A stretch of DNA of 64,000 nucleotides. Origin: Bryobacterales bacterium (GTDB lineage Bacteria > Acidobacteriota > Terriglobia > Bryobacterales > UBA6623). Shown in pieces: positions 1 to 9,885 of the stretch. The stretch lies in assembly GCA_022826925.1 (NCBI GenBank), contig JAJDTX010000105.1, positions 107,468 to 171,467 of the forward strand, in the 5' to 3' direction. The first letter of the stretch is position 1. Every line of letters begins with the position of its first letter. The notes under the pieces were generated by a model. It did not search any database. It was given only the letters and a program-made list of their open reading frames with translations, and was not told the DNA's origin. The position numbers and the translations under genes are program-made.

Positions 1-1274
1 CCGTGGGGCTAGGCAACATATGGAAGTTCCCGTACATCACCGGCGAAAACGGCGGCGGGGCGTTCGTGTTGGTCTACCTGGCTTGCATTCTGGCAGTCGG
101 CGTGCCCGTGATGATGGCCGAGGTCATGCTTGGACGAGCCTCGCGGTCATCGTCCGTCACTGCCTACCGCACGCTGTCGGATCCGAAGTCCAAGTGGGTG
201 GTTTTCGGGATTCTGGCCGTCGTGGCCGCCTTCCTGCTGCTGTCGTACTATTCCACGGTTGCGGGCTGGGCCTTGCACTACACCTACCTCTCGCTGACCA
301 ATGCCATCGCCGGAATTGACGCCGGTCAGGCCGAGGGGCTATTCGGCCAATTGACAGGCTCTCCGCTAATCGGCCTCGGCTGGCAGTTCGCCTTCTTGGT
401 CTTCACGATGTGTGTCGTGGCGGCGGGAGTGTCGCATGGCATCGAGCGCTGGGCGCGGATCATGATGCCCGGGCTGTTCGTGATGATCCTGATCCTGCTG
501 GGCAAGGCAATGACGATGTCGGGCTGGGGCGAGGCGATGGACTTCCTGTTCGGCATGAACTGGGACAAGCTGACCGCTGCCGGCGTGCTGGAGGCTCTTG
601 GCCATTCGTTCTTCACCCTCAGCCTGGGCATGGGCAGCATGATCGCCTACGGCAGCTACCTGCGGTCGCAGGATGACCTCGCTTCTGCCTCGCTCGCCAC
701 CGCGGGCGCTGACACGCTGGTCGCCCTGGCCGCGTCCCTGGTGATCTTCCCCATCGTCTTCACGTTCGGCATGGAGCCGGGAGCGGGGCCAGGATTGCTC
801 TTCGTGACCCTGCCCACCGCGCTCGCCCAGATGACAGGCGGGGCGTTCTTGTCCGTGGTCTTCTTCGTGATGCTCGTTTTCGCCGCTCTGACAAGCGCGA
901 TCGCGATTCTCGAAGTCATTGCGGCGTATCTGCTGGACAACCACGGAATCTCCCGGGTCAAGGCATGCGTTTCCGGCACGGTCGTGGTGGCACTGTTCGG
1001 CGTTCCGGCCACGACAAGCGGCGGTTGGTTCAACGCCGTGGATCACTTCGTGTCGAACTGGGCATTGCCGCTGGGCGGCCTCGGCATCGCCTTGTTCGTT
1101 GCCTGGCGCATGGACGGCGCCCTGAGGCGCAAAGAGTTCGAGTCCGGCAGTGCTTTGGCCAGATTCTACGGCTCGTGGCTGTGGATTCTGAAGTATCCCG
1201 TGCCGGTCTGCATCCTGATTGTCTTCTTGCACGCCATAGGCGCGCTCTCCTGGATCGGCGGGCTCTTGGCCTAG
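1..1274 (+). CDS. Sodium-dependent (NSS/SNF family) transporter, 5' end outside the window
   Basis: Na+-coupled symporter of the neurotransmitter:sodium symporter family in the inner membrane; bacterial members mostly carry amino acids, but the substrate cannot be read here. The visible part opens in the unwound TM1 motif (GLGNIWKFPY, then GENGGGAF), which in full-length members lies about 25-30 residues from the start. The real start is therefore left of the window and the GTG at base 3 is not the initiator. At least ten hydrophobic segments follow, ending with a C-terminal helix before a TAG stop at 1272-1274. A second NSS transporter lies at 33481-35034 and a decayed NSS tail at 27835-28026. 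The family call is secure. Confidence 0.93.
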   Translation, partial: VGLGNIWKFPYITGENGGGAFVLVYLACILAVGVPVMMAEVMLGRASRSSSVTAYRTLSDPKSKWVVFGILAVVAAFLLLSYYSTVAGWALHYTYLSLTNAIAGIDAGQAEGLFGQLTGSPLIGLGWQFAFLVFTMCVVAAGVSHGIERWARIMMPGLFVMILILLGKAMTMSGWGEAMDFLFGMNWDKLTAAGVLEALGHSFFTLSLGMGSMIAYGSYLRSQDDLASASLATAGADTLVALAASLVIFPIVFTFGMEPGAGPGLLFVTLPTALAQMTGGAFLSVVFFVMLVFAALTSAIAILEVIAAYLLDNHGISRVKACVSGTVVVALFGVPATTSGGWFNAVDHFVSNWALPLGGLGIALFVAWRMDGALRRKEFESGSALARFYGSWLWILKYPVPVCILIVFLHAIGALSWIGGLLA

Positions 1275-1289
1275 AAGCGGACGGGCGCG

Positions 1290-1730
1290 CTACAGGTCGA
1301 CGATCTTCGACCCGGGAGGTGCCGCGACCGGGCTCTCTTCGTCCTCGCGCCTGGCTCGCATCGGCATGCGGGCCCTGACCGGTATCAGCGCGTTGGAAAT
1401 CGGGTCTTCGCTGTCTTCTGCAAGGTCCATGGAACTGTTGACGTAGCTGACGAACTCGCGCATCTGCCGCTGCATGGCGTCCATCTTGCTGCGCATGTTC
1501 AAGATGATCTCCACACCCGCGAGATTGACGCCCAGATCGCGCGTCAGCGACAGGATCACATCGAGTCGGTCGATATCCTCGTCGGTGTAGAGCCGCGTGT
1601 TGCCGTCGGTCCGGGATGGCTGCAGGAGGCCCTCCCGCTCGTACATGCGGAGGGTCTGCGGGTGCACGTCGAAACGTTCCGCCACCACCGAGATGGTGTA
1701 GCTGCCCTTGGTCTTTCGCTGCCTCGCCAT
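1290..1730 (-). CDS. hspR: MerR-family heat-shock repressor, HspR type
   Basis: 146 aa. The N-terminal MerR winged helix-turn-helix is clear: YTISVVAERFDVHPQTLRMYEREGL at about residues 11-35, followed by the NTRLYTDEDIDRL wing. A helical region of about 45 residues and a low-complexity tail follow. HspR proteins repress dnaK operons by binding HAIR inverted repeats and use DnaK as co-repressor. Being the last gene of dnaK-dnaJ-hspR, 2 bp after dnaJ, is the classical HspR setting and decides the call over other MerR proteins. A matching inverted repeat lies in the dnaK promoter (4935-4951), so the operon is probably autoregulated. Confidence 0.88.
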   Translation of the reverse strand: MARQRKTKGSYTISVVAERFDVHPQTLRMYEREGLLQPSRTDGNTRLYTDEDIDRLDVILSLTRDLGVNLAGVEIILNMRSKMDAMQRQMREFVSYVNSSMDLAEDSEDPISNALIPVRARMPMRARREDEESPVAAPPGSKIVDL

Positions 1731-1732
1731 GG

Positions 1733-2872
1733 TCAGACGCCGCCGAGCGAGTCGCGCGGGTTCTCGGGATTGCGCTCCGCGTAGCGCCGCATCAGGTCCT
1801 TGGTGGACTCGTCCGGAACCTTGGGCACGACAATCGAGATTCTAACGAACTGATCCCCGCGCTTGTCGCTGCGCGGGTCGATGACGCCCCGCCCGCGCAT
1901 GCGGAAAGTCTTTCCCGAGTTCGTCGCCGGCGGAATCCGCATCAAGGCCGTGCCGTCGATCGTTGGCACTTCGATCTTGGCACCGAGCACTGCCTCGGCC
2001 GGCGTGATCGGCACCTCGATGCGAATGTCGAAGTTGTCGCGCTCGAAGAACGGGTGCTTGCCAACGTGCACGAGGATGTACAAGTCGCCGGCCGGACCGC
2101 CGAGGATCCCGGCGTTGCCCTTGCCTTGCAGCCGGAGCCTTGCGTTCTCCCGCGTGCCCGGAGGAATCCGCACATCGATGGTGTTGGTGGCCAGCATCCG
2201 CCCCTCGCCGGCACATGGCGGGCACGGCGTGCGGACCTGCCCGGTCTGCCCGCATTCCGAGCAGGGAACGCTGAAGCGCATGTTGCCGGCCATGCGCTGC
2301 AACTGGCCGCTGCCGCCGCAGGACTTGCAGACGCTTGGCGGCTCTCCCTTTGCGTTTCCCGATCCGGAGCACGGGGCGCACCGGGCCTGGCGGCTGATCT
2401 TGAGGCGTTCGGTCGTGCCGCGAATCGCTTCGTCGAAGCCGATCTCCATCTCGTACTCGAGATCCTCGCCCTGCCTGCGCGTGGCCTGGCCTCGACCGCG
2501 GCCCCGGCCGCCGAACATTCCCTCGAACAGGTCGCCGAAATTCGTCCCGGCGGCTTGGCGCCCTAGGTCGCTGAAGTCAAAGCCATCGAATCCGAAACCG
2601 TGGCCCTGGCCGGAAGCGGCCTGCTGGCGGGCTTGCTCGGAGTAGAAACCGTAGCGGTCGTAGATGCCCCGCTTCTCCTCGTCGCTGAGGATGTCGTAAG
2701 CCTCTTGGACATCCTTGAAGCGCTCTTCCGCGGCCTTGTCACCGGGATTGACGTCGGGATGCAGCTTGCGCGCCAAGTGCCGATAGGCTGTGCGGATCGC
2801 ATCCCCCTTAGCGTTGCGGGGCACTCCCAGCGTCGCGTAGTAGTCTTTGCTGCGGTTGGCCGCCATGCCCAT
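1733..2872 (-). CDS. dnaJ: Chaperone DnaJ
   Basis: 379 aa co-chaperone that delivers unfolded substrates to DnaK and stimulates its ATPase. The J domain lies at about residues 8-75 with the HPD motif (LHPDVNPG). A G/F-rich linker follows, then the zinc-finger domain with four CxxCxGxG-type repeats (CAPCSGSG, CKSCGGSG, CSECGQTG, CPPCAGEG), then the C-terminal substrate-binding domains. This is a type I DnaJ of normal length. The initiator could be the first ATG (2872) or the third codon (MAANRSK, 2866). It lies 48 bp downstream of dnaK and 2 bp upstream of hspR. grpE, often in this operon, is not in the window. Confidence 0.97.
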   Translation of the reverse strand: MGMAANRSKDYYATLGVPRNAKGDAIRTAYRHLARKLHPDVNPGDKAAEERFKDVQEAYDILSDEEKRGIYDRYGFYSEQARQQAASGQGHGFGFDGFDFSDLGRQAAGTNFGDLFEGMFGGRGRGRGQATRRQGEDLEYEMEIGFDEAIRGTTERLKISRQARCAPCSGSGNAKGEPPSVCKSCGGSGQLQRMAGNMRFSVPCSECGQTGQVRTPCPPCAGEGRMLATNTIDVRIPPGTRENARLRLQGKGNAGILGGPAGDLYILVHVGKHPFFERDNFDIRIEVPITPAEAVLGAKIEVPTIDGTALMRIPPATNSGKTFRMRGRGVIDPRSDKRGDQFVRISIVVPKVPDESTKDLMRRYAERNPENPRDSLGGV

Positions 2873-2920
2873 CTAGCCTAGACGGTGGCGCGGCGCTGCC
2901 GCCCGTGCGGCACTGCCGCC

Positions 2921-4834
<1,914 letters not shown>

Positions 4835-4922
4835 CTGTGCCCCTCCAAATCTCAGGATGCTCTGCAGCGGATCCTGCCACCCGCAGCGCGCTTGCTGACG
4901 CGCGGCGACTGCATGAACTCTT

Positions 4923-4962
4923 AGTATACTATCATGACTTTACTTTAGTCAGCCACTGTCAA
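4923..4962 (-). promoter_or_regulatory. dnaK operon promoter
   Basis: On the minus strand, TATACT (4928-4923) is preceded at 18 bp by CTGACT (4952-4947), four of six matches to the sigma-70 -35 box. A perfect TTGACA sits further up (4962-4957), but its distance to TATACT (28 bp) is too long for the same promoter. Transcription would start near 4916, giving a leader of about 80 nt. The block is AT-rich compared with its surroundings. Spacing and boxes are read directly; activity is inferred. Confidence 0.62.
4935..4951. promoter_or_regulatory. HAIR-like inverted repeat (putative HspR operator)
   Basis: TGACT-N7-AGTCA is a perfect 5-bp inverted repeat with the 7-bp spacing of the HspR-associated inverted repeat (classical form CTTGAGT-N7-ACTCAAG). 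With flanking bases the arms match 5/7 and 4/7 of that consensus. It overlaps the -35 box and spacer of the dnaK promoter, where a bound repressor would block polymerase. The operon encodes an HspR-type protein, which supports the assignment. The match is partial. Confidence 0.55.
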
Positions 4963-4997
4963 CATTGCGGAGCCGGCCGTGCGACGTGGAACGGGCA

Positions 4998-5588
4998 ATG
5001 AGGCGCTATTACATCACCGATCGCAGAACCTGCCCTGGCGGCTTGCTTGACTGCATCGAGGTGAACGCCAGGCGCGGCTGCTCTTGGATCCAGCTCCGCG
5101 AGAAGGACCTGGCCCCCCGGGATCTGCTCGAACTGGCGCGCGCCGCCTTGGCCCGCGTCCGTCCCCACGGGACCGCGATCCTCGTCAACAGCCGCTTGGA
5201 CGTCGCGCTCGCCGCAGGCGCGCACGGAGTCCACCTGCCGGCTGGCTCGCCCGCTCCTTGCGATCTCAGGCCTGTCGTGCCATCCGGCTTCCTGATCGCG
5301 GTGTCCGCGCATACCGTCGACGAAGTCCGCCGGGCGGAACGGGAGGGGGCCGATCTTGCGGTCTTTGGCCCGGTGTTTCCGACGCGGTCCAAACCGGGCC
5401 GGAGCGAGATCCCCGGCCTCGGAGGGCTGCGCGAGGCGTGCGCGGCGACCTCGTTGCCGGTGGCCGCTCTGGGAGGCATCACAGCGGAACGAATCGCCGC
5501 CTGCACGGACGCCGGCGCGGCGGGCATCGCCGGAATCAGCATGTTCCAGTCCCTCTGCGGCCCTGCCGGCACTCATGGGGAGGGCTGA
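4998..5588 (+). CDS. Thiamine-phosphate synthase / TenI family protein (ThiE-like)
   Basis: 196 aa TIM-barrel protein. The start is set at the ATG before RRYYITDR, the normal N-terminus of the family; the frame is open upstream to a TTG at 4965. Typical motifs are WIQLREKDL (pyrophosphate-binding Arg/Lys), LVNSRLDVALAAGAHGVHLP, VFGPVFPTRSKPG and ALGGI. ThiE couples the HMP-pyrophosphate and thiazole-phosphate halves of thiamine. The ThiE segment GQxD, whose Asp binds Mg2+, is replaced by PAGSPAP, as in TenI-like thiazole tautomerases and some divergent ThiE proteins. I therefore give no symbol. It overlaps the convergent YdeI-type gene by 16 bp. No TPP riboswitch was seen upstream. Confidence 0.8.
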   Translation: MRRYYITDRRTCPGGLLDCIEVNARRGCSWIQLREKDLAPRDLLELARAALARVRPHGTAILVNSRLDVALAAGAHGVHLPAGSPAPCDLRPVVPSGFLIAVSAHTVDEVRRAEREGADLAVFGPVFPTRSKPGRSEIPGLGGLREACAATSLPVAALGGITAERIAACTDAGAAGIAGISMFQSLCGPAGTHGEG

Positions 5589-6202
5589 CCGGGCCCGCGC
5601 CGCGCCGTTCGGCGTTTCGGCCGCAGCTTTACCGCCCAGCGCAGCGGCGGTATCGGCTCGCCGCGCAAGCTGCACTCAATCAGGGTCTCGAGCCTCTTCT
5701 GGCGGGTCTGTTCTCGTTTCGCGCTGACGATCCAGTGTGCGCAATGCTTGCGGTAGGATGGCGTCGCGCCGGCGAAGCACTCCCACGCCTCCAGTACCGC
5801 CTTGATCTTGCGCTCGTATTCCTCGGGCAAGGCCGCAGCCGCGGGCTCCCGTGCAGCTGGCGCCCGGCGCAGGCTGCCTGCTGATTCGAACGTCGCCCGC
5901 GCGGCCTCTTCGACCAGCCCGGCCTTGATCAGAGCCCGCATGCGCTCGATGTTCCTGGCGCTCCAGCTGCTGCCGGGACGACGGGGGGTAAAGCGCACCC
6001 GGTAGCTGCGCTCGTCGATCCTCTGGCGAAGCCCGTCAATCCAGCCGAAGCACAGCGCCACGTCGACCGATTGCGGCCAAGTCACGCTAGGCTCGCCGGT
6101 GGCAACCTTGTAGTAGCCGATCCATTGCTCGTCAGCCGTCTCGTGGTTGTCGCGAAACCACTTCCTGAGCTCGTCTGCGTCGGAGAAGAACAGTACCGGC
6201 AT
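5573..6202 (-). CDS. YdeI/OmpD-associated family protein
   Basis: 209 aa, cytosolic. The N-terminal half carries the family pattern: FFSDADELRKWFRDNHETADEQWIGYYK, then SVTWPQSVDVALCFGWIDGLRQRIDERSYRVRFTPRRPGSSWSARNIERMRAL. The C-terminal part has the YdeI-type helices (FAGATPSYRKHCAHWIVSAKREQTRQKRL). YdeI-type proteins are linked to peptide and bacteriocin resistance in some bacteria, but no reaction is established. The 3' end overlaps the end of the thiE-like gene by 16 bp in convergent orientation. No operon partner is visible. Confidence 0.85.
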   Translation of the reverse strand: MPVLFFSDADELRKWFRDNHETADEQWIGYYKVATGEPSVTWPQSVDVALCFGWIDGLRQRIDERSYRVRFTPRRPGSSWSARNIERMRALIKAGLVEEAARATFESAGSLRRAPAAREPAAAALPEEYERKIKAVLEAWECFAGATPSYRKHCAHWIVSAKREQTRQKRLETLIECSLRGEPIPPLRWAVKLRPKRRTARRGPGQPSP

Positions 6203-6349
6203 GCTGCTGCGGCTCCCCTCGGACTCGCGCCGGCGCGGGCAGCGATCCGGCCGACCGCCACTATAGCGCGCGTCGGGATTGCCATCCCGGGGGCGCGACC
6301 GGGCCGACGCTTGGACGGCCCGCCGCGCGCGGCCAGAATCCCCAGTTCA

Positions 6350-6378
6350 TTGACAGAGAATAGGGCGATTGCTAGCAT
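6350..6378 (+). promoter_or_regulatory. Promoter of the Ubl-E1-rhodanese gene
   Basis: A consensus TTGACA (6350-6355) and TAGCAT (6373-6378) are separated by exactly 17 bp. Transcription would start near 6385, about 10 nt before the ATG at 6395, with a short AGGGG Shine-Dalgarno between. This is the best sigma-70-like promoter in the window and supports the ATG at 6395 over the long in-frame upstream extension. Confidence 0.75.
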
Positions 6379-6394
6379 CAAGAGCAGCAGGGGC

Positions 6395-7855
6395 ATGGCT
6401 AAGATTCTCATCCCAACACCTCTCCGGCAGTTCGTCGACGGCCATGACACCGTTGATGTGAATTCCGGTACCGTGGGCGGTGCGTTGCGCGAGCTGGTGG
6501 CCGTGCATCCGCAGGTCGAGCGCAACCTTTTCAACGACCAGGGCAAGCTGCGCAGCTTTGTCAACGTCTACGTTGATGACGAGGACATCCGCTACTTGGA
6601 TCGCGAAGACACCGCTCTCAGCGATGCCAGCACCATCAGCATCGTGCCCTCGATTGCCGGCGGCGCGACACTGGCCCCGGTGATTGACGTAGCCGAGCCT
6701 GAGCTGCCGGAGCTGTCCAACGAGGAGATCCTGCGCTACAGCCGCCACCTGATCCTGCCGGAGGTCGGACTGGAAGGGCAGCGCAGGCTCAAGGGTGCCA
6801 GCGTGCTGATGATCGGAACCGGCGGCCTCGGCGCGCCGCTGGGCCTGTACCTGGCTGCCGCGGGCATTGGCAGGATCGGCATCGTGGACTTCGATGTCGT
6901 CGACGAGACCAACTTGCAGCGCCAGGTGATTCACGGCTCGAAAGACGTCGGCCGCCCCAAGATCGACTCGGCCGCCGAGACGATGCAGGACATCAATCCC
7001 CGCCTGGCGGTCGACAAGCACTCGACTGCGTTGACCAGCGACAACGCGCTCGAGATCCTGGCTGACTACGATGTGGTCGTCGACGGCACCGATAACTTTC
7101 CCACGCGCTACTTGGTCAACGATGCCTGCGTGCTGTTGGGCAAGCCAAATGCCTATGGCTCGATCTTCCGCTTCGAGGGCCAGGCCACGGTATTCAACCA
7201 CCGGGGCGGCCCGTGCTACCGCTGCCTGTACCCGGAGCCGCCGCCGCCAGGGCTGGTTCCCAGCTGCGCCGAGGGAGGCGTGCTGGGCATTCTGCCCGCT
7301 GTGGTTGGCAGCATCCAGGCCACAGAGGTCGTCAAGATCATCCTCGGCAAGGGCGATACCCTCAGCGGCAGGCTGCTCCTCTACGATGCCCTGAACATGC
7401 GCTTCCGGGAACTGCGGCTGCGGCGGAATCCCGATTGCCCGGTCTGCGGTGACAAGCCCACCGTCCGGGAGTTGATCGACTACCAGCAGTTCTGCGGGAT
7501 CCCGCAGCAGGCTGCCGAGGCCGCGGCGCAGGAGAGGCTGCCCGAGATTTCGCCGTCAGACCTGAAGTTCCGGCTGGACAGGGGGGACGACGTCTTCGTA
7601 TTGGACGTCCGCGAGCCCCACGAGTTCGAGATCGCTAAGATTCCCGGGACCACGTTGATCCCCTTGGGCACGCTGCCGAAGCATATTCACGAACTCGATT
7701 CCACGGCCGACATCGTGGTCCACTGCAAGAGCGGAGTGCGCAGCGGCAAGGCCCAGCGGCTGCTCAAAGAGATGGGATTCAGCCGCGTCACCAACCTGGC
7801 CGGCGGCATACTCCGCTGGAGCGACGAAGTCGATCCCAGCATCCCCAAGTACTGA
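6395..7855 (+). CDS. Ubiquitin-like (ThiS/MoaD) - E1 adenylyltransferase (MoeB/ThiF) - rhodanese fusion
   Basis: 486 aa with three domains. Residues 1-90 form a beta-grasp sulfur-carrier domain ending in Gly-Gly (SIAGG, 89-90). Residues 105-360 form an E1-like domain with the ATP loop GTGGLGAPLG (141-150), zinc cysteines C274/C277 and C348/C351, and catalytic C291 (PSCAEGG). Residues 385-486 form a rhodanese with C444 in CKSGVRS. E1 enzymes adenylate the carrier C-terminus and rhodanese supplies sulfur for thiazole, molybdopterin or cysteine synthesis. Here the carrier is the N-terminus of its own activator, so its diglycine is internal and would need cleavage, or the carrier works otherwise. 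The MoeB-rhodanese half resembles MOCS3/MoeZ. Which pathway it serves cannot be decided. Confidence 0.93.
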   Translation: MAKILIPTPLRQFVDGHDTVDVNSGTVGGALRELVAVHPQVERNLFNDQGKLRSFVNVYVDDEDIRYLDREDTALSDASTISIVPSIAGGATLAPVIDVAEPELPELSNEEILRYSRHLILPEVGLEGQRRLKGASVLMIGTGGLGAPLGLYLAAAGIGRIGIVDFDVVDETNLQRQVIHGSKDVGRPKIDSAAETMQDINPRLAVDKHSTALTSDNALEILADYDVVVDGTDNFPTRYLVNDACVLLGKPNAYGSIFRFEGQATVFNHRGGPCYRCLYPEPPPPGLVPSCAEGGVLGILPAVVGSIQATEVVKIILGKGDTLSGRLLLYDALNMRFRELRLRRNPDCPVCGDKPTVRELIDYQQFCGIPQQAAEAAAQERLPEISPSDLKFRLDRGDDVFVLDVREPHEFEIAKIPGTTLIPLGTLPKHIHELDSTADIVVHCKSGVRSGKAQRLLKEMGFSRVTNLAGGILRWSDEVDPSIPKY

Positions 7856-7884
7856 AGGCAGGCCGCAACTGCGAACCCGGCCGG

Positions 7885-9885
7885 TCAGTAGGTGCGCTCT
7901 TTGGCACGCGTTCGCCGGTAGGGGCTGGCAAGGTACTTGCTGGCCTCGTTCTGGGCGTTTTGGGTGTCGTCCCGCGTCCTGACGGCCAGCTGGTACTCGT
8001 TGACGGCGCGCTCGCGCTGCCCGGTGATGTCGAAGATCTTGCCGAGGTTGATGTGCGACCAGACCTCGACCCAAGCGGGGTCGCGGTCGCCGTTGAGGGC
8101 CTCGCGAAACTCATTGGCTGCCGACTGGAAGTTGCTCTGCAGGAAGAACACCTCGCCCGTGCGATAGTGCGCCAGCGAGCTGAAGCGATTGATGTCCAAG
8201 GCCTGCTGGTACTCGAGCAGGGCTTCTTGGTAATACCCCAGTTCGACCAGCTGCTCGCCGCGCCGGATCGCGACGCGCACGCGCGTGTCGTCATCCAGCC
8301 TCAAGATGCGGTGGTTGGGGTCCAAGATGACCTCCCTGGGCTTTCCGAAGGTCTCCAGCCTGTAGTCCGAGGCCTCGCCCGCCACTTCGACCACGAAGAA
8401 CTCGGGCTCGCCCTCGGTCTCGATCTTGAGTTCGACCGGCATGCTGAAGGTGTCCATGTCTTGGTTGATCTTGCCGATCACGCGAAACCCCTCGTTGCCG
8501 CCCAGCCTGTAGATGGTGTACTCCTGCTGGAACTCCGGCGTGATGTTGGATTCGGTCCACTGCAGGAAGAACCCATCGAGGTCCTTGCCGGTCGCGTCTT
8601 CGAACATCACGCGGAAATCGTCGGTCGTGAGGGTTCCCCAAGTGTGCCCGCTGATCAGTTCTTGCAGGATCTCGAAGAACGGCTCGTCGCCCACGCGCCA
8701 GCGGAGCATGTGCAGCACCATCGCCCCGCGAGCTGACGTGAGCGCCTTCATCTGTGGTGAGAAGTCGCCCACGCGGCCGGACTCTCGCAGGGGCACCTCG
8801 TCGAACGTGAGAGCTTCGATGCGGGTGTTCTTGAGCGCTTCCGTGAAGGCTTCCTCGCCCTCGGACTCCTCGATCTCCAACAGCGCGGAGTAGTGCGCCG
8901 TGCCGTCGACCAGCCAGAGGTGGTTGCTGTTGCCAGCGCCCACGATAGCGCCCCACCACTGGTTGGCGACCAGTTTGCCGAGCAATTGGCGGTTAAGCGC
9001 CTCCCGCCGGGCGTAGGGGCTCAGCAGCACCATGCCCGGCGCCCAGTAGCCGTCAGGGGCGTATTCGCCCATCTCGACGATGGAAAGCGACTTCGAGTAG
9101 GGCGCGCCGAAAGTGTCGGAGTAGAACTCGACCATCTCGGCGGCAGCCTCGCCGTATTCCGATGCGAGATTCTCCGACGCTCCGGGCATGTACACGGAAC
9201 TCGAGGCGGAGCCGCTGGAGGCTCTCACGGGCTCTTCGGCAACCACCGCGATAGTGCCCGGGAAGGACGGGTAGTTGAATTCGAAGACGTGCTCGACACC
9301 CTCCAACGCCTCGGTGCGGGTGCGGGTGCCGCTGCCCAGCACCTCGAGTCCGTCCGGCACCGTGATGCGAATCTCGGACGTGAAGCGGTCCGCCCCGTAG
9401 CCGTTGACCGGAAACCAGCGCCCGGCATATAGCAGGATGGCGCGGTCGGGCATGATCTCGGCCAGACTGTAGCCTTCGGCGGGGGATTCCTCGTAGCTGA
9501 TCAGGCGCCCGCCATAGCGGAACCTGATCACTTGGGGCTGGTCGACCGGAAGCGTCTCTGGAAAGCTGACATGCACGGTCGAGTCGGCGCGATAGCGGAT
9601 AGGGTCCAAGTTCGTGCCGTCCTCCATCTCGGCGAAGTCGACATTGAGCGCGTTGTGCAATTCGAAGAATGCATTGCCGGCCGGGTCGCGCGGAGTGAAG
9701 TGCACCTCCGCGGTGGCCTCGAGCAATTGCGCGTCCATGTTCAACCTGGCGTCGATCTTGTAATGCTGCACGTCTAGCAGGGGACCGACGGCCGCGTCCT
9801 GTGCGCGGAGCTGGGTGTTTGGCCCGACCGCCGCAATCATGGCGATCAGAGTCGCGGTGGCTAGCTGATGGAGAATCGTTCGCAT
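7885..9885 (-). CDS. M1-aminopeptidase-like protein without the zinc site, with C-terminal TPR
   Basis: 666 aa, exported: signal peptide at about residues 1-29 ending LRAQD. An M1-type N-terminal beta domain and a peptidase-like domain follow. Where M1 enzymes have HExxH followed by NEGFA, this protein has KLVANQWWG (304-312) and WLVDGTAHY (324-332), so both His ligands, the catalytic Glu and the third ligand are missing. The GAMEN exopeptidase loop is also unrecognisable. The TPR-like C-terminus is at about 575-660. It is probably a periplasmic or surface binding protein rather than a peptidase. The start at 9885 overlaps the 3' end of lpxB by 25 bp on the same strand, so the two are probably translationally coupled. 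Confidence 0.85.
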   Translation of the reverse strand: MRTILHQLATATLIAMIAAVGPNTQLRAQDAAVGPLLDVQHYKIDARLNMDAQLLEATAEVHFTPRDPAGNAFFELHNALNVDFAEMEDGTNLDPIRYRADSTVHVSFPETLPVDQPQVIRFRYGGRLISYEESPAEGYSLAEIMPDRAILLYAGRWFPVNGYGADRFTSEIRITVPDGLEVLGSGTRTRTEALEGVEHVFEFNYPSFPGTIAVVAEEPVRASSGSASSSVYMPGASENLASEYGEAAAEMVEFYSDTFGAPYSKSLSIVEMGEYAPDGYWAPGMVLLSPYARREALNRQLLGKLVANQWWGAIVGAGNSNHLWLVDGTAHYSALLEIEESEGEEAFTEALKNTRIEALTFDEVPLRESGRVGDFSPQMKALTSARGAMVLHMLRWRVGDEPFFEILQELISGHTWGTLTTDDFRVMFEDATGKDLDGFFLQWTESNITPEFQQEYTIYRLGGNEGFRVIGKINQDMDTFSMPVELKIETEGEPEFFVVEVAGEASDYRLETFGKPREVILDPNHRILRLDDDTRVRVAIRRGEQLVELGYYQEALLEYQQALDINRFSSLAHYRTGEVFFLQSNFQSAANEFREALNGDRDPAWVEVWSHINLGKIFDITGQRERAVNEYQLAVRTRDDTQNAQNEASKYLASPYRRTRAKERTY

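Noticed and set aside
366..1232. 288-codon minus-strand open frame opposite the NSS transporter
   Set aside because: Composition is Gln/His/Arg/Glu-rich, a mirror of a membrane protein gene; no family similarity.
4965..4997. TTG start for the ThiE-like gene
   Set aside because: It would add 11 residues before the conserved RRYYITDR start; the ATG at 4998 fits the family.
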